Part shown: piece after piece, positions 54,329 to 64,000 of the stretch
Position numbering within the stretch: the stretch's first letter is position 1
How the letters are laid out: every line of letters starts with the position of its first letter
NCBI RefSeq assembly: GCF_023278085.1
Contig: NZ_CP066265.1
Span: forward strand, 3,924,001-3,988,000
Reading direction: 5' to 3'
Source: Pseudomonas syringae
Lineage (GTDB): Bacteria > Pseudomonadota > Gammaproteobacteria > Pseudomonadales > Pseudomonadaceae
DNA: 64,000 bases
Notes under the pieces: model-generated
Databases searched by the model: none
What the model was told of the DNA's origin: nothing
What the model saw: only the letters and a program-made list of their open reading frames with translations
Made by a program: the position numbers and the translations under genes

Positions 54329-55240
54329 CTACGGCAGGTCGTCAGCCTTCTCGACAACCACTGGAGGAATCAGATCCTCAGTGGTCAGGTTCAGCCAGAT
54401 CAGCACCACGTTGGCGATGTAGATCGACGAGTAGGTACCCGCCAACACACCGATGAACAACGCAATGGAGAAGCCTTCCAGGCTGTCGCCACCGAACGCC
54501 CACAGCGCAGAGATCGCCAACAAAGTCGAAACCGAAGTGGCAATGGTGCGCAGCAAGGTCTGCGTGGTGGAGATGTTGATGTTCTCGATCAGCGAAGCCT
54601 TGCGCAACAGGCGGAAGTTTTCGCGTACCCGGTCGAAGACCACAATGGTGTCGTTCAGCGAGTAACCGATAATCGCCAGCACCGCCGCCAGCACCGTCAG
54701 GTCGAACGTGATCTGGAAGAACGACAGGATCCCCATCGTCACCACCACGTCGTGGATCAGCGAGATGATTGCACCGACCGCGAACTTCCACTGGAAGCGG
54801 AACGCCAGATAGATCAGAACGCCGCCCAGTGCCAGCAGCATGCCGATACCGCCTTGGTCGCGCAGCTCTTCACCCACCTGCGGGCCGACGAACTCGACAC
54901 GCTTGACCACTGCCGGGTTATCGGCACCCGCCTTGCGCAGCGCTTCAGCGACCTGAGTGCCCAGTTGCGGATCTTCACCCGGCATGCGCACCAGCAGATC
55001 GGTCGTTGCACCGAAACTCTGCACGACGGCTTCGTGATAGCCCGCCGCAACCAGTTCCTGACGAACCTTGCCCAGATCGGCAGGACGCTCGTAGGTCAGC
55101 TCGATGAGCGTACCGCCGGTGAAGTCCAGACCAAAGTTGAGCCCTTTATGGAACCAGCTGAACAACGCCAGTGCGGTAAGGAGCATCGTAACGGCGAACG
55201 CAACATTGCGAACGCCCATGAAGTTGATGGTACGTAACAT
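54329..55240 (-). CDS. secF: Protein translocase subunit SecF
   Basis: The 303-aa inner-membrane protein has six membrane segments and one large periplasmic loop after the first. Family motifs are LDFTGGTLIEL (about 39-49), YSLNDTIVVFDRVREN and TSVSTLLAISALW. With SecD it uses the proton gradient to pull proteins through SecYEG. It lies 9 bp after secD. Confidence 0.97.
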   Translation of the reverse strand: MLRTINFMGVRNVAFAVTMLLTALALFSWFHKGLNFGLDFTGGTLIELTYERPADLGKVRQELVAAGYHEAVVQSFGATTDLLVRMPGEDPQLGTQVAEALRKAGADNPAVVKRVEFVGPQVGEELRDQGGIGMLLALGGVLIYLAFRFQWKFAVGAIISLIHDVVVTMGILSFFQITFDLTVLAAVLAIIGYSLNDTIVVFDRVRENFRLLRKASLIENINISTTQTLLRTIATSVSTLLAISALWAFGGDSLEGFSIALFIGVLAGTYSSIYIANVVLIWLNLTTEDLIPPVVVEKADDLP

Positions 55241-55249
55241 GGCAGCCCC

Positions 55250-57118
55250 TTAAATCCACAACTTCTTGAAGTCACGACCGCCGTAGATCAGGTTGACCAT
55301 AGCGCGGGTCACCATGATGGCCGTGAACATCGAGGTAAAGATCCCGAGCGACATGGTCACCGCAAACCCTTTGACCGGGCCGGTGCCCATCGCAAAGAGA
55401 ATGCCGCCGACCAGCAGCGTCGTCAGGTTGGCGTCGAGGATCGCCGTGTAGGCACGATCGAAACCTTCGTTGATAGCGCGTTGCACCGTCATGCCATTGG
55501 CGATCTCTTCACGAATCCGCGAGAAGATCAGCACGTTGGCGTCCACCGCCATGCCCATGGTCAACACGATACCGGCGATACCCGGCAGGGTCAGTGTGGC
55601 ACCCAGCAAGGACATCAGCGCCAGCAGCATGACCATGTTCAGGGCCAGGGCAACGGTAGCGATCAGACCGAAGAAACGGTAGATCGCCATGATGAAGATC
55701 GAGACGAACAGCATGCCCCACAGGGAAGCGTCGATACCCTTGGTGATGTTGTCGGCACCCAGGCTCGGACCGATGGTGCGCTCTTCAGCGAAGTACATCG
55801 GCGCAGCCAGACCACCGGCACGCAGCAGCAGCGCCAGCTCGGAAGATTCACCCTGGCCATTCAGACCGGTAATCCGGAACTGTTTGCCCAGCGGCGACTG
55901 GATGGTCGCCAGACTGATGATTTTCTTCTCTTCCTTGAAGGTCTGGACCGGCACGTCTTTTTCGACGCCGTTGACCATCTGCTTCGTGTACGTGGTGGTC
56001 GGACGCTGCTCGATGAAGATCACCGCCATGCTGCGACCCACATTGCTGCGGGTTGCGCGACTCATCAGCTCGCCACCGTGACCATCAAGGTTGATGTTCA
56101 CCTGCGGACGGCCGTGCTCGTCGAAGCTGGCCTTGGCGTCAGTCACCTGATCACCGGTAATGATCAGGCCACGCTCCACCGCTGCTGCCGGACGACCGCC
56201 TTCGCGGAATTCGAACATCTCGGTGGTGCCTTTCGAATCATCCGGGCCTGCGCCCAGACGGAACTCGAGGTTGGCGGTCTTGCCCAGAATACGCTTGGCT
56301 TCGGCCGTGTCCTGCACGCCCGGCAGCTCGACCACGATGCGGTTGGCACCCTGACGCTGAACCAGCGGCTCGGCAACACCCAGCTCGTTGACCCGGTTAC
56401 GCACGGTGGTCAGGTTTTGCTTGATCGAATATTCGCGAATCTCGGCCAGTTTGGCTGGCGTCAGTGCCATGCGCAGCACGGGGATACCGTTCAGCTCGGC
56501 AGGCGTGATTTCGAAGTCGGTGAAGGTCTTGCGAACCAGCGCACGAGCCTGCTCGCGCTCTGCGTCATCGGTAAAGCCCAGCTGAATCACGTTGCCCAAT
56601 TGCGGCAGGCTGCGATAACGCACTTTTTCCTTGCGCAGCAGGGATTTGACTTCGCCTTCGTAGACCTTCAGACGGGCATCGATTGCCTTGTCCATGTCGA
56701 CTTCCAGCAGGAAGTGCACGCCACCGGACAGGTCGAGGCCGAGTTTCATCGGGCTTGCACCCAGGTTACGCAACCAGGTCGGCGTGGTGCGAGCCAGGTT
56801 CAGTGCGACGACATAGTCATCACCCAGCGCCTTGCGCACGACATCCTTGGCCGGCAACTGGTCTTCCTGCTTGCTCAGACGCAACAAACCGCCCTTGCCA
56901 TTCTCGGCCAGAGAAGAAGCCTTGACCAGGATGCCAGCATCGGCAAGCGCCTTGGCTGCACGATCCACGTCTGCCTGAGTGACTTGCAGCGCAGTACTTG
57001 CGCCGCTGATCTGAATGGCAGAATCATCAGGATAGAGATTAGGTGCGGAATAAATAAAACCGACCACCAGCACCGCCAGGATCAGTATGTATTTCCACAG
57101 AGGGTATTTGTTCAGCAT
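55250..57118 (-). CDS. secD: Protein translocase subunit SecD
   Basis: The protein is 622 aa from ATG 57118 (MLNKYPLWKY). It has an N-terminal membrane segment, the large periplasmic P1 region, DLSGGVHFLLEVD (about 131-143), and the C-terminal membrane domain with GMAVDANVLIFSRIREE. It works with SecF and YajC in protein export. It follows yajC by about 60 bp. Confidence 0.97.
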   Translation of the reverse strand: MLNKYPLWKYILILAVLVVGFIYSAPNLYPDDSAIQISGASTALQVTQADVDRAAKALADAGILVKASSLAENGKGGLLRLSKQEDQLPAKDVVRKALGDDYVVALNLARTTPTWLRNLGASPMKLGLDLSGGVHFLLEVDMDKAIDARLKVYEGEVKSLLRKEKVRYRSLPQLGNVIQLGFTDDAEREQARALVRKTFTDFEITPAELNGIPVLRMALTPAKLAEIREYSIKQNLTTVRNRVNELGVAEPLVQRQGANRIVVELPGVQDTAEAKRILGKTANLEFRLGAGPDDSKGTTEMFEFREGGRPAAAVERGLIITGDQVTDAKASFDEHGRPQVNINLDGHGGELMSRATRSNVGRSMAVIFIEQRPTTTYTKQMVNGVEKDVPVQTFKEEKKIISLATIQSPLGKQFRITGLNGQGESSELALLLRAGGLAAPMYFAEERTIGPSLGADNITKGIDASLWGMLFVSIFIMAIYRFFGLIATVALALNMVMLLALMSLLGATLTLPGIAGIVLTMGMAVDANVLIFSRIREEIANGMTVQRAINEGFDRAYTAILDANLTTLLVGGILFAMGTGPVKGFAVTMSLGIFTSMFTAIMVTRAMVNLIYGGRDFKKLWI

Positions 57119-57132
57119 CACGCCGCCCGCTT

Positions 57133-57159
57133 AAAACGCGGGGCGCCTTGCGCGCCCCG
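57133..57159 (-). terminator. GC-rich hairpin between yajC and secD
   Basis: An 8-bp stem CGGGGCGC/GCGCCCCG followed on the minus strand by TTTT. It probably acts as a partial terminator that sets the ratio of yajC to secDF expression. Confidence 0.5.
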
Positions 57160-57181
57160 TCGATGGGTAAAAAGTTGCTAC

Positions 57182-57517
57182 TCAGATCGCTTTCAGGGTG
57201 CCTTTAGGCAGAGTGGCCGCGATGGCGCCTTTCTGGATTTTCAGCTCAACCGTGTCGGACACTTCGATCACGACGAAGTCGTCGGTCACTTTGTTGATCT
57301 TGCCGGCGATACCGCCGCTGGTTACGACTTCGTCGCCTTTCTGCAGGTTGCCCAGCAGGTTTTTCTGCTCTTTCGCGCGCTTGGCCTGTGGACGCCAGAT
57401 CATCAGATAGAAGATGACCAGGAAACCGACCAGGAAGATCCACTCGAAACCACTGCCTGCAGGACCGGCAGCCGGTGCAGCAGCATCCGCAAAAGCGGGA
57501 GAGATGAAAAAGCTCAT
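57182..57517 (-). CDS. yajC: Sec translocon accessory protein YajC
   Basis: The 111-aa protein has one membrane segment (FEWIFLVGFLVIFYLMIW, about 24-41) and a small cytosolic domain (LQKGDEVVTSGGIAGKI). It is part of the SecDF-YajC complex and lies between tgt and secD. Confidence 0.96.
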   Translation of the reverse strand: MSFFISPAFADAAAPAAGPAGSGFEWIFLVGFLVIFYLMIWRPQAKRAKEQKNLLGNLQKGDEVVTSGGIAGKINKVTDDFVVIEVSDTVELKIQKGAIAATLPKGTLKAI

Positions 57518-57569
57518 TTGTCGCTCCAGTTACATAATTAGTATAAAAGCAGGAAAAACTCGTTCTGTT

Positions 57570-59764
<2,195 letters not shown>

Positions 59765-59881
59765 GATCGGGTTCGTTTAGCAGGGCCGGGAAGTTTATCC
59801 GGTTTGACGGCATTAGTAAAAAACCTGCGTAAATCCCTGTTGACCAACGGAAAACTCATCCTTATACTTCGCCGCCATTGA

Positions 59882-59966
59882 GCCCTGATGGCGGAATTGG
59901 TAGACGCGGCGGATTCAAAATCCGTTTTCGAAAGAAGTGGGAGTTCGATTCTCCCTCGGGGCACCA
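59882..59966 (+). tRNA. tRNA-Leu (anticodon CAA)
   Basis: The 85-nt gene has acceptor strands GCCCTGA/TCGGGGC with encoded CCA, the D-arm with GGTAGACGC, anticodon stem CGGAT/CCG with loop TTCAAAA (anticodon CAA), a long variable arm and the T-loop GTTCGATTC. This tRNA-Leu is the known border of the exchangeable effector locus. Confidence 0.95.
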
Positions 59967-59972
59967 CCATTG

Positions 59973-60005
59973 AAAAAAGACCTTGAAATTCAAGGTCTTT
60001 TTTTT
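59973..60005 (+). terminator. Terminator of tRNA-Leu
   Basis: AAAAAAGACCTTGAA and TTCAAGGTCTTTTTTTT form a long stem directly after the tRNA. The stretch from here to the hrp box (60006-60193) holds no gene that I can see. Confidence 0.92.
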
Positions 60006-60193
60006 CGTCTGGCGAAAAGTACTCTAACGCAGCCGGCTCCAGATTGTACGGCCAGAACAGCATCGGTCGTAACACCCGCCCCGATCCACCCCCTTCAGAA
60101 AAATTGCCCACTCCACACCTGGGCGCGGGTAGATCTGCTCGGGGTCGCAGCACGCCAGAGCCTTGCCCGGCGGCCGCCCTTCCCCAAAAAAAT

Positions 60194-60222
60194 GGAACCT
60201 GATGCCTCTCGACGACCACTCA
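60194..60222 (+). promoter_or_regulatory. hrp box (HrpL-dependent promoter)
   Basis: GGAACC (60194-60199), 16 bp, then CCACTCA (60216-60222) matches the consensus GGAACC-N15/16-CCACNNA. It lies 27 bp upstream of the chaperone start. The sigma factor HrpL should therefore switch on the chaperone and both effector genes during plant infection. Confidence 0.9.
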
Positions 60223-60249
60223 AAATCGTCAAAATAATCGAGGTGCATT

Positions 60250-60645
60250 ATGAAAAACTCATTTGATCTTCTTGTGGACGGTCTGGCAAAAGATTACAGC
60301 ATGCCTAACTTGCACGACAAGAAGCATGATAATGAAGTCTATTGTTTTGAGTTCCAGAGCGGCATCGAAATAAAAGTCTATCAGGATGAATATCGATGGG
60401 TGCATTTCGTGGCCGATATCGGAAAGCTTCAAGAAGCCAGCAATGACACACTGAGTAATGCACTTCAGTTAAACAACTTCAGCCTTAGAAAGCCCTTCCT
60501 AACCTTTGGAATGAGTGAAGAAAAGGCTGGCGTACTGCACACGCGTATTCCCCTGATTGAAATGAACAACGTTGAAATGCGCAAGGTATTCGAGGACCTG
60601 CTTGAGGTCGCAGGCGGAATTAGAAAAACATTCAAGTTCACATAA
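60250..60645 (+). CDS. shcF: ShcF-like type III secretion chaperone
   Basis: The 131-aa acidic protein has the class I chaperone layout: an N-terminal helix (FDLLVDGLAKDYSM), the strand set YCFEFQSGIEIKVYQDEY, central helix and strand, and a C-terminal helix (MRKVFEDLLEVAGGIRKTF). It matches AvrPphF ORF1/ShcF in size and position just upstream of hopF. It should bind the N-terminal part of the HopF proteins and guide them to the secretion machine. It follows a hrp box and has GAGGTG before its ATG. Confidence 0.85.
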   Translation: MKNSFDLLVDGLAKDYSMPNLHDKKHDNEVYCFEFQSGIEIKVYQDEYRWVHFVADIGKLQEASNDTLSNALQLNNFSLRKPFLTFGMSEEKAGVLHTRIPLIEMNNVEMRKVFEDLLEVAGGIRKTFKFT

Positions 60646-60661
60646 AAGCGGAGAAGCAGTG

Positions 60662-61276
60662 ATGGGTAATGTGTGTGGAGTTTCAGGTTCTCAACACGTC
60701 TATAGTCCAACAGCCAGTCCAGGACGGGTCTCTGGCCCTTCAACACCTGCTCATCCCATAGGAGAGCAAAGGTTAACGTCGGTTTATCAGCTCTCCCCTT
60801 CACAGCGAGAGCAGTTTCTCAACCGTCACGACCCCATGCGCAAGTTCAGCCTGGACGCTGAAACGCCACTCTACAGGACGACTGACAAGACCTATCTTCG
60901 CAAAGGACAGCTCGCGGGCAATCCCGAGTCATGTGCTCGCATAGCCTTGCATGAAGAGCTGGTTGATAACCCGTTCGCCAGTTATGTAGGCGCTTCGCCA
61001 GGCGAAGCGACGGCTTATCGCCCGAAGGAAATGCGCGCATCGGATCTGAAACACCCTTCCTTGAATGTGATGGTTGGCTCACAAGCACGGGATGCCGTGC
61101 GCGGCTACGCGCATGGTAATCATGTCGCCGTCAGGATGAGACTCGGCGACTTTCTGGAGAAAGGCGGCAAGGTCTATACGGATGTCTCTGCGGTTGCTTC
61201 CAATGGCGATACAGCAAACGCTTTAATAGTCACCCTGCCTAAAGGCCGAAAAGTACGCGCCGACGTTGTCGATTGA
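60662..61276 (+). CDS. hopF: HopF-family type III effector, first copy
   Basis: The protein is 204 aa from ATG 60662 (GGAGA upstream). The N-terminus MGNVCG carries Gly2 for N-myristoylation and Cys5 for possible palmitoylation, which put HopF on the plant plasma membrane. HopF (AvrPphF ORF2) has an ADP-ribosyltransferase-like fold; the residues matching the essential Arg71 and Asp175 of HopF2 are Arg72 (LYRTTD) and Asp174 (VYTDVS). Related HopF2 targets MKK5 and RIN4. It lies 16 bp after the chaperone gene in the same hrp operon. Confidence 0.88.
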   Translation: MGNVCGVSGSQHVYSPTASPGRVSGPSTPAHPIGEQRLTSVYQLSPSQREQFLNRHDPMRKFSLDAETPLYRTTDKTYLRKGQLAGNPESCARIALHEELVDNPFASYVGASPGEATAYRPKEMRASDLKHPSLNVMVGSQARDAVRGYAHGNHVAVRMRLGDFLEKGGKVYTDVSAVASNGDTANALIVTLPKGRKVRADVVD

Positions 61277-61381
61277 TCGACGTGACTTGGCACATTTGAA
61301 ATAAAACCAATCAGTGTGCCGGCCGCAAGTTTAGACCTTAAAAACCGAAGAAAACTGTCGTAGTCAAAAGAGGAAGTTATT

Positions 61382-61993
61382 ATGGGTAATATATGTGGCA
61401 CTTCGGGCGCTCATCAGGTTTATAGCCCTCCCGCCAGCCCGCGAAACATTGCAGGCCCCTCGACGCAAACTCACCATGTCGGCGGAGAGACCCTAACGTC
61501 CATCTATCAACTGTCGGCCAGCCAGAGAGAACAGTTCCTGAACACTCATGATCCGATGAGAGAAATCGGGCTTAACGACGAAACACCGCTCTACAGGACA
61601 ACCGATAAACACTATGTGCAAGGCGGTAAACTGGCGGGTAACCCACAGTCATGTGCAAGTATCGCTTTGCACGAAGAATTGCAGCCCAATCCGTTCGCCA
61701 GGCATATCGGGGCTTTACCTCACGAGGCAAGAGCTTACTTCCCGAAAAACGCCCACGCTACGGATCTGAAAGATCCATCGCTGAATGTAATGGTAGGCTC
61801 GCGGGCGCGAGATGCGATTCGTGGCTATGCTCACGGTAATCATGTGGCGGTCAAGATGAGACTGGGTGACTTCCTTGAAAAGGGTGGCAAGGTCTATTCG
61901 GACGTTTCGTCAGCCGCGGACGACGGAGAGACAGCTCGCGCGCTGATTGTTACATTGCCTAAAGGCAAGAAAGTCCCGGTTGAGATTATCTGA
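61382..61993 (+). CDS. hopF: HopF-family type III effector, second copy
   Basis: The protein is 203 aa from ATG 61382, after AGGAAG. It is colinear with the first copy along its whole length (MGNICG, Arg72 in LYRTTD, Asp174 in VYSDVS, ending ALIVTLPKGKKVPVEII). No hrp box lies in the 105-bp gap, so it depends on the upstream promoter. The two proteins differ most in residues 21-50 and 75-125, which suggests an old duplication or the joining of two alleles. A terminator follows. Confidence 0.88.
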   Translation: MGNICGTSGAHQVYSPPASPRNIAGPSTQTHHVGGETLTSIYQLSASQREQFLNTHDPMREIGLNDETPLYRTTDKHYVQGGKLAGNPQSCASIALHEELQPNPFARHIGALPHEARAYFPKNAHATDLKDPSLNVMVGSRARDAIRGYAHGNHVAVKMRLGDFLEKGGKVYSDVSSAADDGETARALIVTLPKGKKVPVEII

Positions 61994-62035
61994 CGCTTAA
62001 TAACTACAGTAATACGTACAGGCATCAAGCTTTTG

Positions 62036-62072
62036 AAAAGGGCGTACATCCATCCGGGTGTACGCCCTTTTT
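62036..62072 (+). terminator. Terminator of the hopF operon
   Basis: AAAAGGGCGTACA and TGTACGCCCTTTTT form a strong stem with a T-run, 42 bp after the second hopF. Confidence 0.9.
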
Positions 62073-62100
62073 ATCAACACGGCACATGAGCGACAACACC

Positions 62101-62486
62101 GTAAGCGCTCCATAAACCCCACATTCAAAGCCGCCCTCTGACCCCTGATGCTGTGCTCCCGATTCCTTTCTAGAGCCAGCACCTCATGATGCGTCCCGAC
62201 GCCAAAGTCGAAAAATTCTATCTCTATCCCAAACCTGTCGACTTCCGAAAATCCATCGACGGCCTCGCCGCGCTGGTCGAACTGGACATCAAGGTCGCAG
62301 TGGTTGATCCGGTACTTTTCGTTTTCCTCAAGAAGCCACGCAACCGAGTGAAGATCTTGTAACGGGAGCGCAACGGTTTCTGCCTTTGAGGATTACGAAG
62401 CCTTGCTGCCGTGGAACTGCGAACCTCGACTTCACCGCTAAACGCTTTACCCATCTTTAGCCAAGTGGGGTTTGTGGAGCGCTTAC
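62101..62486 (+). mobile_element. Internally deleted IS66-family element with intact ends
   Basis: The terminal repeats GTAAGCGCTCCATAAACCCC (62101-62120) and its near-perfect inverse (62467-62486, 19 of 20) bound 386 bp. The flanks are an exact 8-bp duplication ACAACACC (62093-62100 and 62487-62494), the target length of IS66. Inside, the start of tnpB is joined to the last codons of tnpC (EDYEALLPWNCEP, stop at about 62443). This is a MITE-like non-autonomous copy. Confidence 0.9.
62186..62362 (+). pseudogene. 5' fragment of IS66 tnpB
   Basis: ATG 62186 starts MMRPDAKVEKFYLYPKPVDF and continues through FRKSIDGLAALVEL and KKPRNRVKIL, the IS66 Orf2 (TnpB) N-terminus. A TAA at 62360 replaces the usual Tyr codon. 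Beyond it ERNGFCL is still readable, then the deletion junction at about 62390. Confidence 0.85.
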
Positions 62487-62539
62487 ACAACACCACAGAT
62501 TCAAGGACCAGGCACGATGCCCGGTCCTGAAAGGCCCCA

Positions 62540-64000
62540 TCAATGCGCCTTCGAAATCCCGAACTGCTCCAGCACCGGGTCAACGTTATGATCAAAGGCC
62601 TTCTGTGCCTTGTGCTTCTTGACCGCGTCGACAATCGCCGAGATGCCGAAGCCCAATGCCATTGCGCCGTCAATTGCCCAGCCGATCACCGGGATCGCAG
62701 CACCCAGGGCGGCACCTGCGGCAAGGCCGGTGGCTTCGCCTGCGACCATGCCGATGGCGCGGCCTGCTATCTGGCCAGCCATGCGACCGAGGCCGGCCGA
62801 TGCTTCACGCCCCATCATTTTTGCGCCGGCATCAATACCGCCCTTGATCGCTTCACCACCCAGCTTTGCGCTGTCAACGATGGTTTGCGCGGCGCCCAGC
62901 TTGTTGCCCTGAGCGAGCATGTCGGACACTGAAGCGAAGCCCATTACCGACTGCAGCGCACGCGGCCCCATCTCCGAGGCAACCTGGCTGACGATCGACG
63001 GGCCCTGATTGTCTTCGTTCTTGCCTTCAAGCAGTTTGCGGCCCTTTTTTGAGTCCTGTAGCTGGGTCACGGTGGAATTCAGATAGTCACTTTGCTGGCT
63101 CTGGGTGAAATCGCTGGGCAATACGCTGTCGTAAATCGCTTTCTGGTTATCAGCGGTTTGCAGGGACTCACCGGCATCGGCTTTCTTCTGGCCGAGCAGT
63201 TGTTTCAGTGCACCGCCTTCGCTGAAGTTGTGCACGTAGGAGTCGGCGATCCTGGTTTGCAATTCGGGACGACTACCAATGACCTGATCGGCAGTTGGCA
63301 CCTGGGTGTCGGGGAACAGGTCTTTTTGCAGCTCCAGCTGGGCGGAAAGGCCGCTGATGGCACCGCTGTAATCGGCATTCGGCTTTTTCTTGTCGACGGC
63401 CTTGTCGGCGGTCGCCATGTCAGTCTGAAGCGCCTGCCCGCTGTTAACGTTTTTCGCCTGTTCAACCACCGCCTTTTTCAGCGCGGAATCGCTGCCTACC
63501 AGCTTGCGCTCCTGCTCGGGGATGGACTTGTTCAGGTAAGCCTGCACGTCAGGATCAGACTGTAGTTTGCTGATTCTGTCGTTCAGTTCGGATTCGGTTT
63601 TTTCGGTGTCGCGCAGTTTGCGCCCGGCAATAACGCTCTGCTGGGTCTGCTGCAGCTTGACCATGACCGCGGCTTTTTGTGCGCCGCTGAAGGACTTGGA
63701 TTTAGTGTCGTCGAACACGTCCGAGTTGAGTTTGCTGATATCAATGCCTGCAACGGAGTTCAGGGTCGCAGCGTCGCTGAGCATGCTGGCGAACTGTCCG
63801 CCATTGGTCGGCGCGCTGTTCTTGATCCACTCACTCAGGTTTTTTGCGTCAAACAACTGGTCCGGGCTGTGAGCGGCTTTTTTGCGCCCTGTCATCCCCG
63901 CTTCGTCAAGCTGCCCGAGAAAGCCGGGTTGCGACCAGGTGTTGCAGGATTGCTTGAGCGTTCCAGACAAGCCGGGGTTGCTCTGTGCCAGGCCTTTCAG
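62540..64000 (-). CDS. hrpK: HrpK, putative type III translocator (C-terminal part)
   Basis: The frame is open at the right edge, so the N-terminal part lies outside the window. The visible 486 residues are mostly helical and polar (LRDTEKTESELNDRISKLQS, many Gln/Asp/Lys) and end with a Gly/Ala-rich hydrophobic segment (GLAAGAALGAAIPVIGWAID) before KKHKAQKAFDHNVDPVLEQF. This is the layout of HrpK1, a secreted protein of P. syringae thought to aid translocation of effectors through the plant membrane. Its place on the far side of the effector locus from tRNA-Leu/queA is diagnostic. Confidence 0.9.
   Translation of the reverse strand: MKGLAQSNPGLSGTLKQSCNTWSQPGFLGQLDEAGMTGRKKAAHSPDQLFDAKNLSEWIKNSAPTNGGQFASMLSDAATLNSVAGIDISKLNSDVFDDTKSKSFSGAQKAAVMVKLQQTQQSVIAGRKLRDTEKTESELNDRISKLQSDPDVQAYLNKSIPEQERKLVGSDSALKKAVVEQAKNVNSGQALQTDMATADKAVDKKKPNADYSGAISGLSAQLELQKDLFPDTQVPTADQVIGSRPELQTRIADSYVHNFSEGGALKQLLGQKKADAGESLQTADNQKAIYDSVLPSDFTQSQQSDYLNSTVTQLQDSKKGRKLLEGKNEDNQGPSIVSQVASEMGPRALQSVMGFASVSDMLAQGNKLGAAQTIVDSAKLGGEAIKGGIDAGAKMMGREASAGLGRMAGQIAGRAIGMVAGEATGLAAGAALGAAIPVIGWAIDGAMALGFGISAIVDAVKKHKAQKAFDHNVDPVLEQFGISKAH

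Noticed and set aside
55481..57541. Plus-strand frame of 686 codons opposite secD
   Set aside because: Shadow of secD/yajC with His/Gln-rich nonsense composition.
61277..61381. A separate hrp box for the second hopF gene
   Set aside because: No GGAACC is present in the 105-bp gap, so the gene is taken as part of the first operon.

Overview
The window is a chromosomal segment of a Pseudomonas, almost certainly of the P. syringae complex. Three things point there. The gene orders guaB-guaA, der-bamB-yfgM-hisS-ispG-rodZ-pilF-rlmN-ndk, the isc operon with cysE-trmJ-suhB, and secF-secD-yajC-tgt-queA are those of fluorescent pseudomonads. The right end has queA, tRNA-Leu, a HrpL-type promoter with a type III chaperone and HopF-like effectors, and then hrpK, which is the layout of the exchangeable effector locus at the edge of the Hrp pathogenicity island. 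A syringae-type palindromic repeat cluster also lies near 33.3 kb.

Region 1 (1-23.74 kb) is accessory DNA stacked against the 3' end of guaA. A 192-bp direct repeat (1391-1582 and 23551-23742) ends in a 12-bp core that overlaps the guaA stop codon, so a unit of about 22.2 kb lies between two attachment sites. A second, older element seems to continue to the left of position 1571. The unit carries a P4-type integrase, an AlpA-like regulator with paired palindromic sites, an IncQ-like repA (frameshifted) and repC with GC-rich iterons, and IncP-like transfer remnants (traJ, traK with an oriT-like gap, trbJ, a trbK-position gene, trbL). No relaxase, coupling protein or trbB-I is seen, so it looks like a decayed integrative conjugative or mobilisable element. 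An IS3-family copy sits behind the trb genes.

The left half of this unit (2.0-12.0 kb) is defence-like. All genes there are on the minus strand: a YiiX-like (C92) peptidase, a three-gene operon of DUF262 protein, AAA ATPase and an unrecognised 265-aa protein, a HEPN protein, a trypsin-like remnant, a Schlafen AlbA_2 protein, a Gabija-like OLD nuclease/UvrD helicase pair, and a tandem pair of truncated antidote-like mini-genes. The DUF262-AAA-unknown operon is the best candidate for an undescribed system.

Region 2 (23.7-59.8 kb) is core genome: purine synthesis (guaA, guaB), xseA, an LytM peptidase, leuA behind a leucine-rich leader ORF, an oxaloacetate decarboxylase, an aminotransferase/omega-amidase pair, the der-to-rlmN cluster, ndk, the complete iron-sulfur assembly operon iscRSUA-hscBA-fdx-iscX, cysE, trmJ, suhB, a glycine-zipper protein, secDF-yajC, and the queuosine genes tgt and queA.

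Region 3 (59.88-64 kb) is the exchangeable effector locus: tRNA-Leu(CAA), a hrp box, a ShcF-like chaperone, two tandem HopF-family effector genes, an internally deleted IS66 copy with perfect 8-bp target duplications, and the 3' part of hrpK running off the window. All calls come from reading the sequence; no database search was run.
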